NCBI GenBank assembly: GCA_036513415.1
Contig: DATBZA010000107.1
Location: forward strand, 1-64,000
Direction: 5' to 3'
Length of the DNA: 64,000 nt
Source: 40CM-4-68-19 sp036513415
GTDB taxonomy: Bacteria; Myxococcota; Myxococcia; Myxococcales; 40CM-4-68-19
Part shown: positions 17,081 through 24,754 of the stretch, in pieces
Position numbering within the stretch: position 1 is the first letter of the stretch
Layout of the letters: each line of letters starts with the position of its first letter
Notes under the pieces: model-generated
What the model was told of the DNA's origin: nothing
Database searches by the model: none
What the model saw: only the letters and a program-made list of their open reading frames with translations
Translations under genes and position numbers: made by a program

Positions 17081-18168
17081 CTGTGACCTCCGCCTCCATG
17101 AAATCCGCCACCACCATGGAACCCACCGCCCTGCATTCCGCCGCCGTGGAACCCACCGCCGACGCTCGACTGTCCACGGGCCGAAAAGCCCCTCGCCGCG
17201 CCGCCATGATCGAACCCGCTGAAAGCGCCGGAACGAGTGCCGGGCTGGAAGTGCTGCGCCTCTGGCCCGTGGGACTCGGGGCCACCGTGGGCCCCAGGGC
17301 CGCCATGAAAGTCCGGGCCACCGTGGAATCCTGGACCGCCATGAAAGTCCGGGCCACCGTGGAATCCTGGACCGCCGCGGTAGAAGTGGTTGCGATCGAT
17401 GAAGGTGCGGCTGTGCGAGGCGTATCCGTGGTGGTCGAAGTCCACCCTCCGGTGGCGCCAATCGGCGTCCCAGTGGTGCCATCCCCAACCGAATCCGCCG
17501 AAGAAGCCGATCCCCCAACCGACTCCGAACGAAATCCCTGGGCCTTCGGCATAGAGGCCGGGGTACCAGAACCAGCCTGGGTAAGCGACCAGCGGCGGAC
17601 CATAGATCGTCCACGGGTCGTATGCGGGCACGTAGACGACGTCAGGGTTTGCCGGCTGGATCACGATCGTCTGGCCCTGCGTGGTGACGTTCTCCTGGGG
17701 CGTAGTCTTGAGGTTTCCAGCCTGCTGCGCTCGCTTGCGCATGGTTTGGACGGCGTCGAGCACCGCCTGCTGTTGGTTCACGTATGCGTCCCCCAGCGAC
17801 GACGCCCAGGAGAGGTTCTTGTCCATGCTTGCCAGCACGGAGGGAAATTGCGCGATCGCCTTGATGCTCGGATCCCAGGATTCCTTATCGACTGCCTGTG
17901 CGAGCTGCTCCCCCTTCAGATCGGAGTGCTGCTGCACCCAACGGTCAGCTTCCACGATTTCGGTCGGGTAGGTGGAGGCGGCGAGGATCTGCGCAACCAA
18001 GGCGTCCGGGTACAGCGCGATAGGCGCCACCAGTTGCTGCAGCTGCTCGGGAGTTTCCTGGACAATCGCCTCTCCTTGCACCGCGGCCCCTGGCTGGGTA
18101 GCTGCTGACGAGTGCGCGCAAGAGAAGAAGCACGCAACGAACAACGCCGGTATCCATGACCTCATCAT
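17077..18168 (-). CDS. DUF3300 secreted protein with Gly/His-rich tail
   Basis: The 363-residue product has a signal peptide (about residues 1-24), a DUF3300 domain (about 35-215, with LVAPIALYPDALVAQILAAS, WDPSIKAIAQFPSVLASM and VIQPANPDVVYVPAYDP) and a long Gly/His/Phe-rich tail (about 240-363) built of FHGGP and GGGFHGGG repeats. The His-rich tail might bind metals or act in the cell wall, but no function is established. Start ATG 18,168 has GAGGGAG just upstream. A sigma-54 consensus match lies 38 bases before the start, with a perfect palindrome further upstream. It heads the coupled DUF3300-DUF2950-LytTR operon. Confidence 0.88.
   Translation of the reverse strand: MMRSWIPALFVACFFSCAHSSAATQPGAAVQGEAIVQETPEQLQQLVAPIALYPDALVAQILAASTYPTEIVEADRWVQQHSDLKGEQLAQAVDKESWDPSIKAIAQFPSVLASMDKNLSWASSLGDAYVNQQQAVLDAVQTMRKRAQQAGNLKTTPQENVTTQGQTIVIQPANPDVVYVPAYDPWTIYGPPLVAYPGWFWYPGLYAEGPGISFGVGWGIGFFGGFGWGWHHWDADWRHRRVDFDHHGYASHSRTFIDRNHFYRGGPGFHGGPDFHGGPGFHGGPDFHGGPGAHGGPESHGPEAQHFQPGTRSGAFSGFDHGGAARGFSARGQSSVGGGFHGGGMQGGGFHGGGGFHGGGGHR
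17301..17372. repeat. Perfect 36-bp tandem duplication inside the DUF3300 gene
   Basis: Two identical 36-base units (17,301-17,336 and 17,337-17,372), each starting CGCCATGAAAGTCCGGGC, encode two copies of the 12-residue unit FHGGPDFHGGPG. The exact identity at DNA level indicates a recent duplication, with potential for length variation by slippage in the Gly/His-rich tail. Confidence 0.9.
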
Positions 18169-18205
18169 CGTCTCCCTCAGCCCCGCAGGGCGGTTGACTC
18201 CCTAT

Positions 18206-18221
18206 TGCAGCCGGCGCGCCA
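18206..18221 (-). promoter_or_regulatory. Sigma-54 promoter for the DUF3300-DUF2950-LytTR operon
   Basis: On the minus strand the site reads TGGCGCGCCGGCTGCA. Compared with the consensus TGGCACG-N4-TTGCW it has the invariant GG and GC spaced by 10 bases, with two substitutions. The start of transcription would fall near 18,195, about 27 bases before the ATG. The DUF3300 ribosome site follows. Confidence 0.65.
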
Positions 18222-18272
18222 ACGGCCGGCCTCAGCCGCTCCGCTCGCGCGGAGCTCCAATGAGCAGCTGTC

Positions 18273-18293
18273 GCTGTCCAGCCGTTGGACAGC
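18273..18293. promoter_or_regulatory. Perfect 8-bp inverted repeat, candidate activator site upstream of the sigma-54 promoter
   Basis: GCTGTCCA (18,273-18,280) and TGGACAGC (18,286-18,293) are exact inverted repeats around a 5-base centre. The centre lies about 62 bases upstream of the -24 element, a normal position for an NtrC-type activator binding site. Which regulator binds is unknown; the three NtrC-type proteins in this window are candidates. Confidence 0.55.
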
Positions 18294-18334
18294 CGCATCC
18301 TCGAATCGTCTGGAATCGATCAGCGCGCCCGGCG

Positions 18335-19003
18335 TCATCGGGGGGCCCGCCTCTCCGCTGCCGCAGAATATCCCCGCGACTCTTCCTGGGCCGCTTGCTG
18401 CCGCGTCTGGAAGGGGATTGCGATGCGTCCGAACGGCTGGCCGTCGTTCCAATCCACCAGGGTCATCTCGAGCTCCACCGCCGACTCGCGTTCGGTGACG
18501 CCTTCGAAGTAGACGACGCCCGCGACACTCCCGCCGTCCTCGACTACACCTTCGGGAAGGGCCTCGGAGAGCATGTCTTGCGTCGGTGCCCGCCGCTCCG
18601 GCCAATTCGAAGAGCGGTCGTGTTCCCATTCCGCCGGTCGCGACGTGGCCGAAGACGGCTCATTGCGGGCGCTGACCGTGCAGCGCGCCTTGATCGGGGG
18701 AATGGCTGCGTACTGGAATCCGCTGGCGCCGGAGAGGCTGAAATCCTGGTAGCTGACGCGCAACGGCTTCCAACTGTGGTTCTGGATGGTGACTCGTATC
18801 GGCGCGAAAAGGCTGCCCAGGTGCTCCGGGTCCCCTTTCCACGAGTCTCCCGCCACTTTGACGGTCACGCCCGCCGCGGTCGTCTCGGCCACGTCCTGGC
18901 GACCTGGGGCGAGTGACGCTCCAGCACCTGGTTGAAGGACCTGCTCATGCACGCAGGCCTCGAGGACCAGGAGAGAGAGCGTGGCGGCGATTGTACGCAT
19001 CAT
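18335..19003 (-). CDS. Uncharacterised predicted lipoprotein
   Basis: The 222-residue product begins MMRTIAATLSLLVLEACVHE, a signal peptide with a probable lipobox (LEAC). The rest resembles no family I can name. It is predicted to be a beta-rich surface or periplasmic domain, with IRVTIQNHSWKPLRVSYQDF, GASGFQYAAIPPIKARCTV and VVYFEGVTERESAVELEMTL. Those segments recall proteins in which a conserved domain carries an externally attached lipid anchor, but no function is claimed. ATG 19,003 is chosen, with AAAGGGGG upstream, over an unusually long and Arg-rich upstream frame. It ends 166 bases before the DUF3300 gene start. Confidence 0.7.
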   Translation of the reverse strand: MMRTIAATLSLLVLEACVHEQVLQPGAGASLAPGRQDVAETTAAGVTVKVAGDSWKGDPEHLGSLFAPIRVTIQNHSWKPLRVSYQDFSLSGASGFQYAAIPPIKARCTVSARNEPSSATSRPAEWEHDRSSNWPERRAPTQDMLSEALPEGVVEDGGSVAGVVYFEGVTERESAVELEMTLVDWNDGQPFGRIAIPFQTRQQAAQEESRGYSAAAERRAPR

Positions 19004-19152
19004 CGTGTGCCCCCTTTGCGTAGGGGAGTACGGACCGCGAGCCCCTGTAGCCGCCCGGATCGGGCGAGCGGCCGGATCGCGGCGACGAGACGCTCCGGAT
19101 CGGCGACGGGTGCGCTTCTTCGTTGGGGCGACAGATTTCCTGCGCTTGTCCG

Positions 19153-19219
19153 CGCAAGACGGTCTCCGGTCGGATCGGGTGCGTGTTGTGATGTCGCGGT
19201 TCCTATGCTTCCGACATGA
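19153..19219. promoter_or_regulatory. 67-bp conserved block, copy 1
   Basis: This block is identical at 50 of 67 ungapped positions to 33,942-34,008, including 15 consecutive bases (GTCTCCGGTCGGATC) and a terminal CATGA. Both copies lie just upstream of plus-strand genes, here the aldo/keto reductase, so a shared promoter or operator is likely. No sigma-70 or sigma-54 consensus with correct spacing is conserved between copies; an ECF sigma promoter is possible. Confidence 0.6.
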
Positions 19220-19242
19220 GATCAATGACACAGGGTGGGGGA

Positions 19243-20265
19243 ATGATCGCGCCGGACAACGACCGTTATGCCCGCATGCCATACCGACGCACGGGTCGCA
19301 GCGGGCTGAAGCTGCCGGCGATCTCGCTCGGGCTCTGGCAGAACTTCGGGGGCGAGCGCCCGATCGAGACGCAACGAGCCATCGTCCGCCGCGCCTTCGA
19401 TCTCGGGATCACGCACTTCGACCTGGCGAACAACTATGGGCCGCCGTACGGCTCTGCCGAGGAGAGCTTCGGCCGCGTCCTCAAGTCGGACCTGACCGGA
19501 CATCGCGACGAGCTCGTGATCTCGACCAAGGCCGGCTACGACATGTGGCCCGGCCCCTACGGCATCTGGGGCTCGCGAAAGTATCTGCTGGCCAGCCTCG
19601 ACCAGAGCCTGAAGCGGATGGGCCTGGAGTACGTCGACATCTTCTACTCCCATCGCTTCGATCCCGAGACCCCGCTCGAAGAGACCCTGGGGGCGCTCGA
19701 CACCGCAGTCCGCCAGGGAAAGGCGCTCTACGCCGGCATCTCCTCTTACTCGGCCCGGCGGACCAAGGAGGCGGCGGAGATCCTCCGCAAATTGGGAACG
19801 CCACTCCTCATTCATCAGCCGTCCTACTCGATGCTGAACCGGTGGATCGAGCCCGACCTCCTCAAGGTCCTGGGCGACGAGGGGATCGGCTGCATCGTGT
19901 TCTCCCCACTCGCGCAAGGCCTGCTTACCGACCGATATCTAGCTGGTGTCCCGGCGGGCTCGCGAGCCAGCCATCCGGGTTCGTTTTCTTCCGATCTGCT
20001 GACGGAACAAGCCCTGGCGAAGGTGCGGGCCCTCCATCAGATCGCCAGCCGGCGCGGCCAGACGCTGGCGCAAATGGCGCTGGCCTGGACCTTGCGCGAC
20101 CCCCGCGTCACCTCGACGCTGATCGGGGCCAGCAGCGTGGCTCAGTTGGAGCAAAACCTCGGCGCGCTCGACAAGCTCCAATTTTTGGCCGAGGAGCTGA
20201 AAGACATCGACCGGTACGCCACCGAAAGCGGGATCAACCTGTGGGCAGCGTCGAGCGCAGGGTAA
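19243..20265 (+). CDS. Aldo/keto reductase, L-glyceraldehyde 3-phosphate reductase (YghZ/GprA) type
   Basis: The 340-residue product is a TIM-barrel aldo/keto reductase of the YghZ/Kv-beta-like branch. Marks are GLWQNFGGERPIETQRAI, the catalytic FDLANNYGPPYGSAEESFG, Lys in VISTKAGYDMWPGPYG, YVDIFYSHRFDPETPLEE and the C-terminal GQTLAQMALAWTLRDPRVTS. E. coli YghZ detoxifies methylglyoxal and L-glyceraldehyde 3-phosphate with NADPH; a similar role is plausible. Start ATG 19,243 follows a GGTGGGGG stretch and keeps MxYRRxGRSGLKLP near the N-terminus; ATG 19,216 is an alternative. The next gene begins 9 bases downstream, so the two form an operon. Confidence 0.88.
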   Translation: MIAPDNDRYARMPYRRTGRSGLKLPAISLGLWQNFGGERPIETQRAIVRRAFDLGITHFDLANNYGPPYGSAEESFGRVLKSDLTGHRDELVISTKAGYDMWPGPYGIWGSRKYLLASLDQSLKRMGLEYVDIFYSHRFDPETPLEETLGALDTAVRQGKALYAGISSYSARRTKEAAEILRKLGTPLLIHQPSYSMLNRWIEPDLLKVLGDEGIGCIVFSPLAQGLLTDRYLAGVPAGSRASHPGSFSSDLLTEQALAKVRALHQIASRRGQTLAQMALAWTLRDPRVTSTLIGASSVAQLEQNLGALDKLQFLAEELKDIDRYATESGINLWAASSAG

Positions 20266-20274
20266 GGAGTCGTC

Positions 20275-21219
20275 ATGAAGGTCGGGGTCATCGGGGCAGG
20301 CAGGGTTGGTTCGGCGTGCGCATTCGCCCTCGTGATGCGCGGCGTCGCGCGCGAGGTGGTGCTCGTCGATCGAACTCGAGCCCGCGCCAAGGCGGTAGCC
20401 ACCGATATCCGCTACGGCGCTCCTTTGTCGGAGTCCACCGACATCCGCGATGGCGATTACGCGGACCTGGCGGGTGTCGGGGTGGTGATGATCACCTCGG
20501 GCGTGAACGAGAAATCCGGAGGCGCGACCGATCGCAACGATCCAGAAGGACGTTTGCGGCTCCTGGACAAGAACGCCGACCTCTACCGCGAGCTGCTTCC
20601 GAGGATCCTCGCGGTGGCGCCAGAAGCCTTGCTCCTCGTGGTCACCGATCCGCCGGACCCGCTTGCGGACCTTGCGCGGGTCCTCGCGAAGCACGACCGC
20701 GTCCTCAGCACCGGCACCTGGCTCGACAGCCTGCGCTTCCAGACGCACCTCGCATCCATCTTCCAGGTCCATCCCACCTCGGTGGAAGCGCAGATCCTCG
20801 GCGAGCACGGCACCTCCGAAGTCTTCGCCTGGTCGGGAGTGCGGATCGGCGGGGTCCCCTTGAAGCAGGTCGCCTTGGAGCGGGGGGTGTGGCTCGAGAA
20901 GCTGCGGGAGGGAATCGAGCGTGACGTCCGCTACGCGAACATCGCCATCATCGAGGGCAACGAGGCCAGCCAGTACGGCATCGGCATGGTCTCCGCTCGA
21001 ATCGCGGAAATCGTGTTGCGCGATGAGCGGGCGGTTCTGCCGGTCGGCAGCTACAGCAAGCGGTTCGGCGTGACATTGTCGTTACCCTCGGTGCTGGGAC
21101 GCGGCGGAGTGCGGGAGACCTTCCAGCCTGAGCTCGCGTCGGAAGAGGAAAGACTGCTCGCGCGCGGCGCGGAAACACTCAGGAAGGCGGCGGCGCGTGC
21201 CGGAGCTTCGGCGGGATGA
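20275..21219 (+). CDS. L-lactate/malate dehydrogenase family protein
   Basis: The 314-residue product has the NAD-binding GAGRVGSACAFALV loop, Asp at the end of beta2 (VVLVDRTRA), and the catalytic-domain features LDSLRF (Asp/Arg pair) and the catalytic His in ILGEHGTSEVFAWS. It is therefore a 2-hydroxyacid dehydrogenase of the LDH/MDH superfamily. Two features are unusual. The conserved Asn of the usual SNPVD/TNPVD motif is Asp (VTDPPDPL). The substrate-loop segment is longer than normal (GATDRNDPEGRLRLLDKN), so substrate specificity cannot be read as lactate or malate. It is encoded 9 bases after the aldo/keto reductase, suggesting a shared carbonyl/hydroxyacid pathway. Confidence 0.82.
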   Translation: MKVGVIGAGRVGSACAFALVMRGVAREVVLVDRTRARAKAVATDIRYGAPLSESTDIRDGDYADLAGVGVVMITSGVNEKSGGATDRNDPEGRLRLLDKNADLYRELLPRILAVAPEALLLVVTDPPDPLADLARVLAKHDRVLSTGTWLDSLRFQTHLASIFQVHPTSVEAQILGEHGTSEVFAWSGVRIGGVPLKQVALERGVWLEKLREGIERDVRYANIAIIEGNEASQYGIGMVSARIAEIVLRDERAVLPVGSYSKRFGVTLSLPSVLGRGGVRETFQPELASEEERLLARGAETLRKAAARAGASAG

Positions 21220-21401
21220 TCTCGGGCCGCGGGCGGATCACGGCGGACGCGGGCGCGAACACGCCGTGCACGAGGGTGCGAATGCACCGTCTGGTTTGCC
21301 GGGGAGGGGGTCTCGTTCCCCGAGGAGCCCCTCTCGTCGGACAGGGTCGATTCGGCTGGCCGCGCCGCTAGTTTCTACCTCCACGACAAGGAGGAAACGA
21401 C

Positions 21402-21596
21402 ATGATGAGCCGTCTGCGCGAATGGGGATTTCCGGTGGGCCTGCTGCTGGTCTGGACGATTGCTGCTGCGTTCACCCTGCATGCGCTCATCGGCATGCAG
21501 TCGACCCTGCAGTCAACTCAGGTCCCGCCGCAATCGATGCAGGTCGTGCGGCAGCCGGCCGCGGCCGGGGCCGTCAACGCTGCTCCCGCGTCATGA
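21402..21596 (+). CDS. Small single-pass membrane protein
   Basis: The 64-residue product has one hydrophobic helix (GFPVGLLLVWTIAAAFTLHA, about residues 9-28) followed by a Gln/Pro/Ala-rich tail. No family is recognised. A strong ribosome site (AAGGAGG, about 11 bases upstream) supports expression. It lies 41 bases before another small exported protein, so the two probably share a transcript. Confidence 0.6.
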   Translation: MMSRLREWGFPVGLLLVWTIAAAFTLHALIGMQSTLQSTQVPPQSMQVVRQPAAAGAVNAAPAS

Positions 21597-21636
21597 TCGC
21601 GGGCGAAGCAGGTACGTCGAAGCCCAGGAGGATGAA

Positions 21637-21885
21637 ATGAGCTTGAGAACTTCCCTGGCTACTCTACTGATTCTGTTCTCTTCCGCAGGCGTGGCACGCG
21701 AACGCTCTCGCCCCATCGAGTCTCTCCCGCAGGCGGTGCTGCCTCACCCGACCGCCGAGAGCGATCGGTCCCTTGAAGCCGCGCCACGCTGGTCTCCTCA
21801 AGCACTCGCTGAATGGCGCGGCCCCTGGGTGGAGCACCCGGGACCGTACCCGGAGTTGTATGACCATCGTTACATCACCTGGTAG
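21637..21885 (+). CDS. Small secreted hypothetical protein
   Basis: The 82-residue product starts with a signal peptide (MSLRTSLATLLILFSSAGVA) and has a Pro-rich mature part ending in GPYPELYDHRYITW. No domain is recognised. The start is supported by CAGGAGGAT about 6 bases upstream. It follows the small membrane protein gene by 41 bases and converges on the lipoprotein gene at 21.9 kb. Confidence 0.6.
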   Translation: MSLRTSLATLLILFSSAGVARERSRPIESLPQAVLPHPTAESDRSLEAAPRWSPQALAEWRGPWVEHPGPYPELYDHRYITW

Positions 21886-21911
21886 GTCTCCGTGCGGGAG
21901 CTCCACCCCAC

Positions 21912-22295
21912 TCAAGGAGCGTTGCGCGGGTCGTCCCAGTCGAGCTCTTTCTCGAGTCTGAACGATCCTTCGCCGGTCCCGTCGCGGAACGTGCCCTCCA
22001 TCGTTTCGCCGCTCGAGATGCCGTCGAAGACGCCAATCTGCGGGACCTCGAAGTGGACCGAGCGGCCGAGGTGCACCTCGCTCAGCACGATGGGCGTGAG
22101 CGCCCGGCTGCCCCAGAAGAAGCCCTGGTAACCGCCCTCACTTGCGGAGAAGCGGAAGTCGGCGGGGCTGCGCGCTTCGCCCTTCGCCAGCACGCCGTGC
22201 CACGGTCCGGCGAACGCGCCCGCGGGGCTGCGCATGTTCGCCGAGGGACCGGTGCACGAGGAGAGGACCAGCATCGATAACGCGATCATCTTCAT
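21912..22295 (-). CDS. Small predicted lipoprotein
   Basis: The 127-residue product starts MKMIALSMLVLSSCTGPS, a clear lipoprotein signal peptide with lipobox LSSC (Cys about residue 14). The mature part is beta-rich (DFRFSASEGGYQGFFWGSRA, LGRSVHFEVPQIGVFDG, MEGTFRDGTGEGSFRLEK), similar in feel to secreted proteins of alpha/beta-hydrolase operons, but no family is assigned. It is divergent from the secreted DEARA-repeat gene at 22.5 kb. Confidence 0.7.
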   Translation of the reverse strand: MKMIALSMLVLSSCTGPSANMRSPAGAFAGPWHGVLAKGEARSPADFRFSASEGGYQGFFWGSRALTPIVLSEVHLGRSVHFEVPQIGVFDGISSGETMEGTFRDGTGEGSFRLEKELDWDDPRNAP

Positions 22296-22531
22296 CGAAA
22301 TCTCCCGGCGGCTGAAGGTGCCGCTCTCGAGAGTTCGATTGCGAGGCCGCGTCGCGCATTCCCCCTGGAAATAAACGAGCAGTCACTCCGGTCTCGGGCT
22401 CCCTCGATGCTCCCCGGGATTTCCGGGAGCAGGGCCACCAAGACCACTCACCCCGTCTTTTATTCCCTGAGGAATGCAGCTGGGGCCGACGCGGTCGGGA
22501 TGCGCAAGGCACATTCAAAAAGGAGAACCAT

Positions 22532-22882
22532 ATGAAAACGATCAGCCACATGTCCTCGAAGTACATGCTCTCGCTCGCTGCGGCACTCGCGCTTTCGACT
22601 GCCGCAGCTGGCGTCGCCCGCGCGAATCCGGTCCCGACGACCACCGATGAAGCTCGTGCCCTCGCGGTGGCTACAGTCTCGCGCGCTACCGAGGCGACTG
22701 TCCCACCGAACGACGCCGTTTTCAGCACGGATGAGGCTCGCGCGCTGGCCGGCCGTTCGGCCGCGGTTTCGTCCGAGGGCTCGGCGGCCCCGGCGTTCGT
22801 GACGAGCTCGGACGAAGCCCGGGTCGGGAAGGACGTCCGCAGCCCGTCACGCGTTGCCGCCTGTGCCGTCACTCCTTGCTGA
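22532..22882 (+). CDS. Small secreted protein with DEARA repeats, copy 1
   Basis: The 116-residue product has a signal peptide ending GVARA-N and a mature region with three spaced repeats: TTTDEARALA, FSTDEARALAGRSA and TSSDEARVGKD. The last residues include two Cys. It is clearly paralogous to the protein at 34.1-34.5 kb, sharing AAALAL signal-peptide and GVARANxxPTxTDEARAxA segments. Function is unknown. A very good ribosome site (AAAAGGAGA) precedes the ATG, which suggests strong expression. It lies in its own transcription unit, 110 bases before the dehydrogenase gene. Confidence 0.75.
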   Translation: MKTISHMSSKYMLSLAAALALSTAAAGVARANPVPTTTDEARALAVATVSRATEATVPPNDAVFSTDEARALAGRSAAVSSEGSAAPAFVTSSDEARVGKDVRSPSRVAACAVTPC

Positions 22883-22992
22883 GATACTCCCCGAGCAAGT
22901 CGCCCCTGTGAATTGGGAGCCTGTGCTAGAAAACCCGACGATCCGGCCCCGCACCAGGTCCAAGGGGCCGGCACGGAGGGAGGCACTCCCTG

Positions 22993-24036
22993 GTGGGCAC
23001 CAAGCCTTTGATCCTCGTCGATCCCCTCCCGCGGACGCTCGATGCGATCTGTGACGCCGAAACGCGCGGGCGCCTTGAAGCGCTGGGCAGGCTGGAAATC
23101 TCGGAAGATCGACCGATGCCGGATGCGGAGGTCGACCGGCTGCTCCCGGAGGTTTCCGTTCTGATCGGCCAGACCGCAATGTCGCGCGCCCGGCTGGACC
23201 GAGCGAGCCACCTCAAGGCGATCTTCAACGTCGAGACCAACTTCCTCCCCAATATCGATTACCAAGCCTGTCAGGAGCGCGGTATCTGGGTCCTCAGCCC
23301 TACCGCTGCATTCGCGACCGTGGTCGCCGAGGCGGCCCTGGCGATGGCGATCGACCTGGCGCGCGGCATTACAGCGGCCGATCGCGCCTTCCGCGCGGGC
23401 GCGGAGAAGTACGGCCGGGCGGGTAACGCAGGCTGCTTCCAGTTCACGCAAGCGCCGGTCGGTCTGATCGGGTTCGGCGACCTGGGCCGCGCGCTGCGCG
23501 CTTTCTTGGTGCCGTTCAGAAATCCGGTAACCGTCTACGACCCATGGCTCCCCGACGAGTTGATCCGCTCGCATGATTGCCGGCCGGCGCCGCTCGACGA
23601 GGTGCTGTCGACCTCCAAGGTGGTGTTCGTGCTCGCTTCCGTGACGACGACGAACCAGGGTTTCCTGGGAAAGCGCGAGCTGGACCTGCTGCAATCAGGC
23701 TCCGTCTTTCTCCTGATGAGCCGCGCGGCGGTCGTCGACTTTCCGGAGCTCGTGCGGCAGACAAAATCGGGGCGCATCAAGGCTGCCATCGACGTTTTTC
23801 CAGAAGAGCCCGTTCCTGCTGGCGACCTGGTCCGCGACGTTGCGGGCGACAACTTGTTGCTCTCGGCGCACCGCACTGGCGGCATGCCCGAGGCCATGCA
23901 CCTCATCGGCCGCATGACCGTGGCCGACGCGGAGTTGATCCTGCGCGGGCTGCCACCCCAGCTCTGCCGTCGTGCAGACCCAGCCGTGGCTAGCCGCCTG
24001 CGCAGCAAGCCAGTGGGCCTATCGCGAGGTTCGTGA
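22993..24036 (+). CDS. D-isomer-specific 2-hydroxyacid dehydrogenase
   Basis: The 347-residue product has a catalytic/substrate domain and a Rossmann NAD-binding domain (GLIGFGDLGRALRAFL, about residue 155). The three catalytic residues are visible: Arg in LMSRAAVVDFPELV, Glu in DVFPEEPVPAGDL and His in LLLSAHRTGG. It resembles phosphoglycerate or glyoxylate/hydroxypyruvate reductases but lacks a C-terminal ACT domain; the substrate cannot be named. The start GTG 22,993 is chosen because sequence conservation begins at KPLILVDPLP; upstream SD is weak (GGAGGG about 15 bases before). A YceI- or DEARA-type link was not found. Confidence 0.85.
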   Translation: MGTKPLILVDPLPRTLDAICDAETRGRLEALGRLEISEDRPMPDAEVDRLLPEVSVLIGQTAMSRARLDRASHLKAIFNVETNFLPNIDYQACQERGIWVLSPTAAFATVVAEAALAMAIDLARGITAADRAFRAGAEKYGRAGNAGCFQFTQAPVGLIGFGDLGRALRAFLVPFRNPVTVYDPWLPDELIRSHDCRPAPLDEVLSTSKVVFVLASVTTTNQGFLGKRELDLLQSGSVFLLMSRAAVVDFPELVRQTKSGRIKAAIDVFPEEPVPAGDLVRDVAGDNLLLSAHRTGGMPEAMHLIGRMTVADAELILRGLPPQLCRRADPAVASRLRSKPVGLSRGS

Positions 24037-24206
24037 CGTGCAATCTGAGCGGCGCGCCTTTCTGACGCGCACTCCTGCCGCACGACATTGCAGGACAAAA
24101 CGGGCAAATACGGCCTGGCCCGCACTGAACACAAGTAGCCCGACGCCCCATCTGGCGCCTGACCGCCCGCGGTTCTGGTCCGCGAAGTGCAAGGGCCCAG
24201 TTGCAC

Positions 24207-24734
24207 ATGTCGGAATACATCGACGAACAGGAAGATGAAGCGCTGGTGAGGCGGGCCCGCCGCGGCGAGGCCGCTGCCTTCGTGCAGCTCTCGATGCGCT
24301 GGTGGACACCGCTCTACCGCATCGGATGGTACCTGTTGGGGAGCAAATCCGGCGCTGCGCAGATTGCGGAAGCGACCCTCTTGCAGGCGCTTCGCTCGTC
24401 GGGGTCGCTCGCAACCGGCGTTCCGCTCAGGATATTTCTCCTCCAGCTCGCGGTTCGCCTCGCCATGAAGCGCCGTCCTTCGAGCTCGCGAGCGCTCGAG
24501 CACCAGACCGAGGCAGAAGGACTTCCTCAGGCGCTCAAGCGGGTCGATGACGCGGATCGCGCTGCGTTCGTCCTGCGCGAGGTCGAACGGCTCTCGCCCG
24601 AGGAGGCAGCCGCCGTTCTGTGCACGTCACCCGAGGACATCCGGGCGCGGACACACCGGGTCTACCTCTTCCTGATGGGCTTTCTGGGGCAGACAACCCC
24701 CGAGCTCGATTTTTCCCGGTCCCGGACGATCTGA
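24207..24734 (+). CDS. ECF-like RNA polymerase sigma factor homologue
   Basis: The 175-residue product has a sigma-2-like N-terminal region (ALVRRARRGEAAAFVQLSMR) and a sigma-4-like C-terminal region (DDADRAAFVLREVERLSPEE with the helix-turn-helix AAAVLCTSPEDIRARTHRVY). The middle is weakly conserved. It is smaller and more divergent than typical ECF factors, and no anti-sigma gene is adjacent. It might be a degenerate sigma factor or a domain-only regulator. ATG 24,207 is chosen over a TTG 6 bases upstream. A related protein is encoded at 47.4-48.0 kb. Confidence 0.7.
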   Translation: MSEYIDEQEDEALVRRARRGEAAAFVQLSMRWWTPLYRIGWYLLGSKSGAAQIAEATLLQALRSSGSLATGVPLRIFLLQLAVRLAMKRRPSSSRALEHQTEAEGLPQALKRVDDADRAAFVLREVERLSPEEAAAVLCTSPEDIRARTHRVYLFLMGFLGQTTPELDFSRSRTI

Positions 24735-24754
24735 GGCCGTCCAAGACCGCAGCG

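Noticed and set aside
22399..22440. GCTCCCCGG / CCGGGAGC hairpin before the first DEARA gene
   Set aside because: Imperfect stem without T-tract in a divergent promoter region; could be chance in GC-rich DNA.
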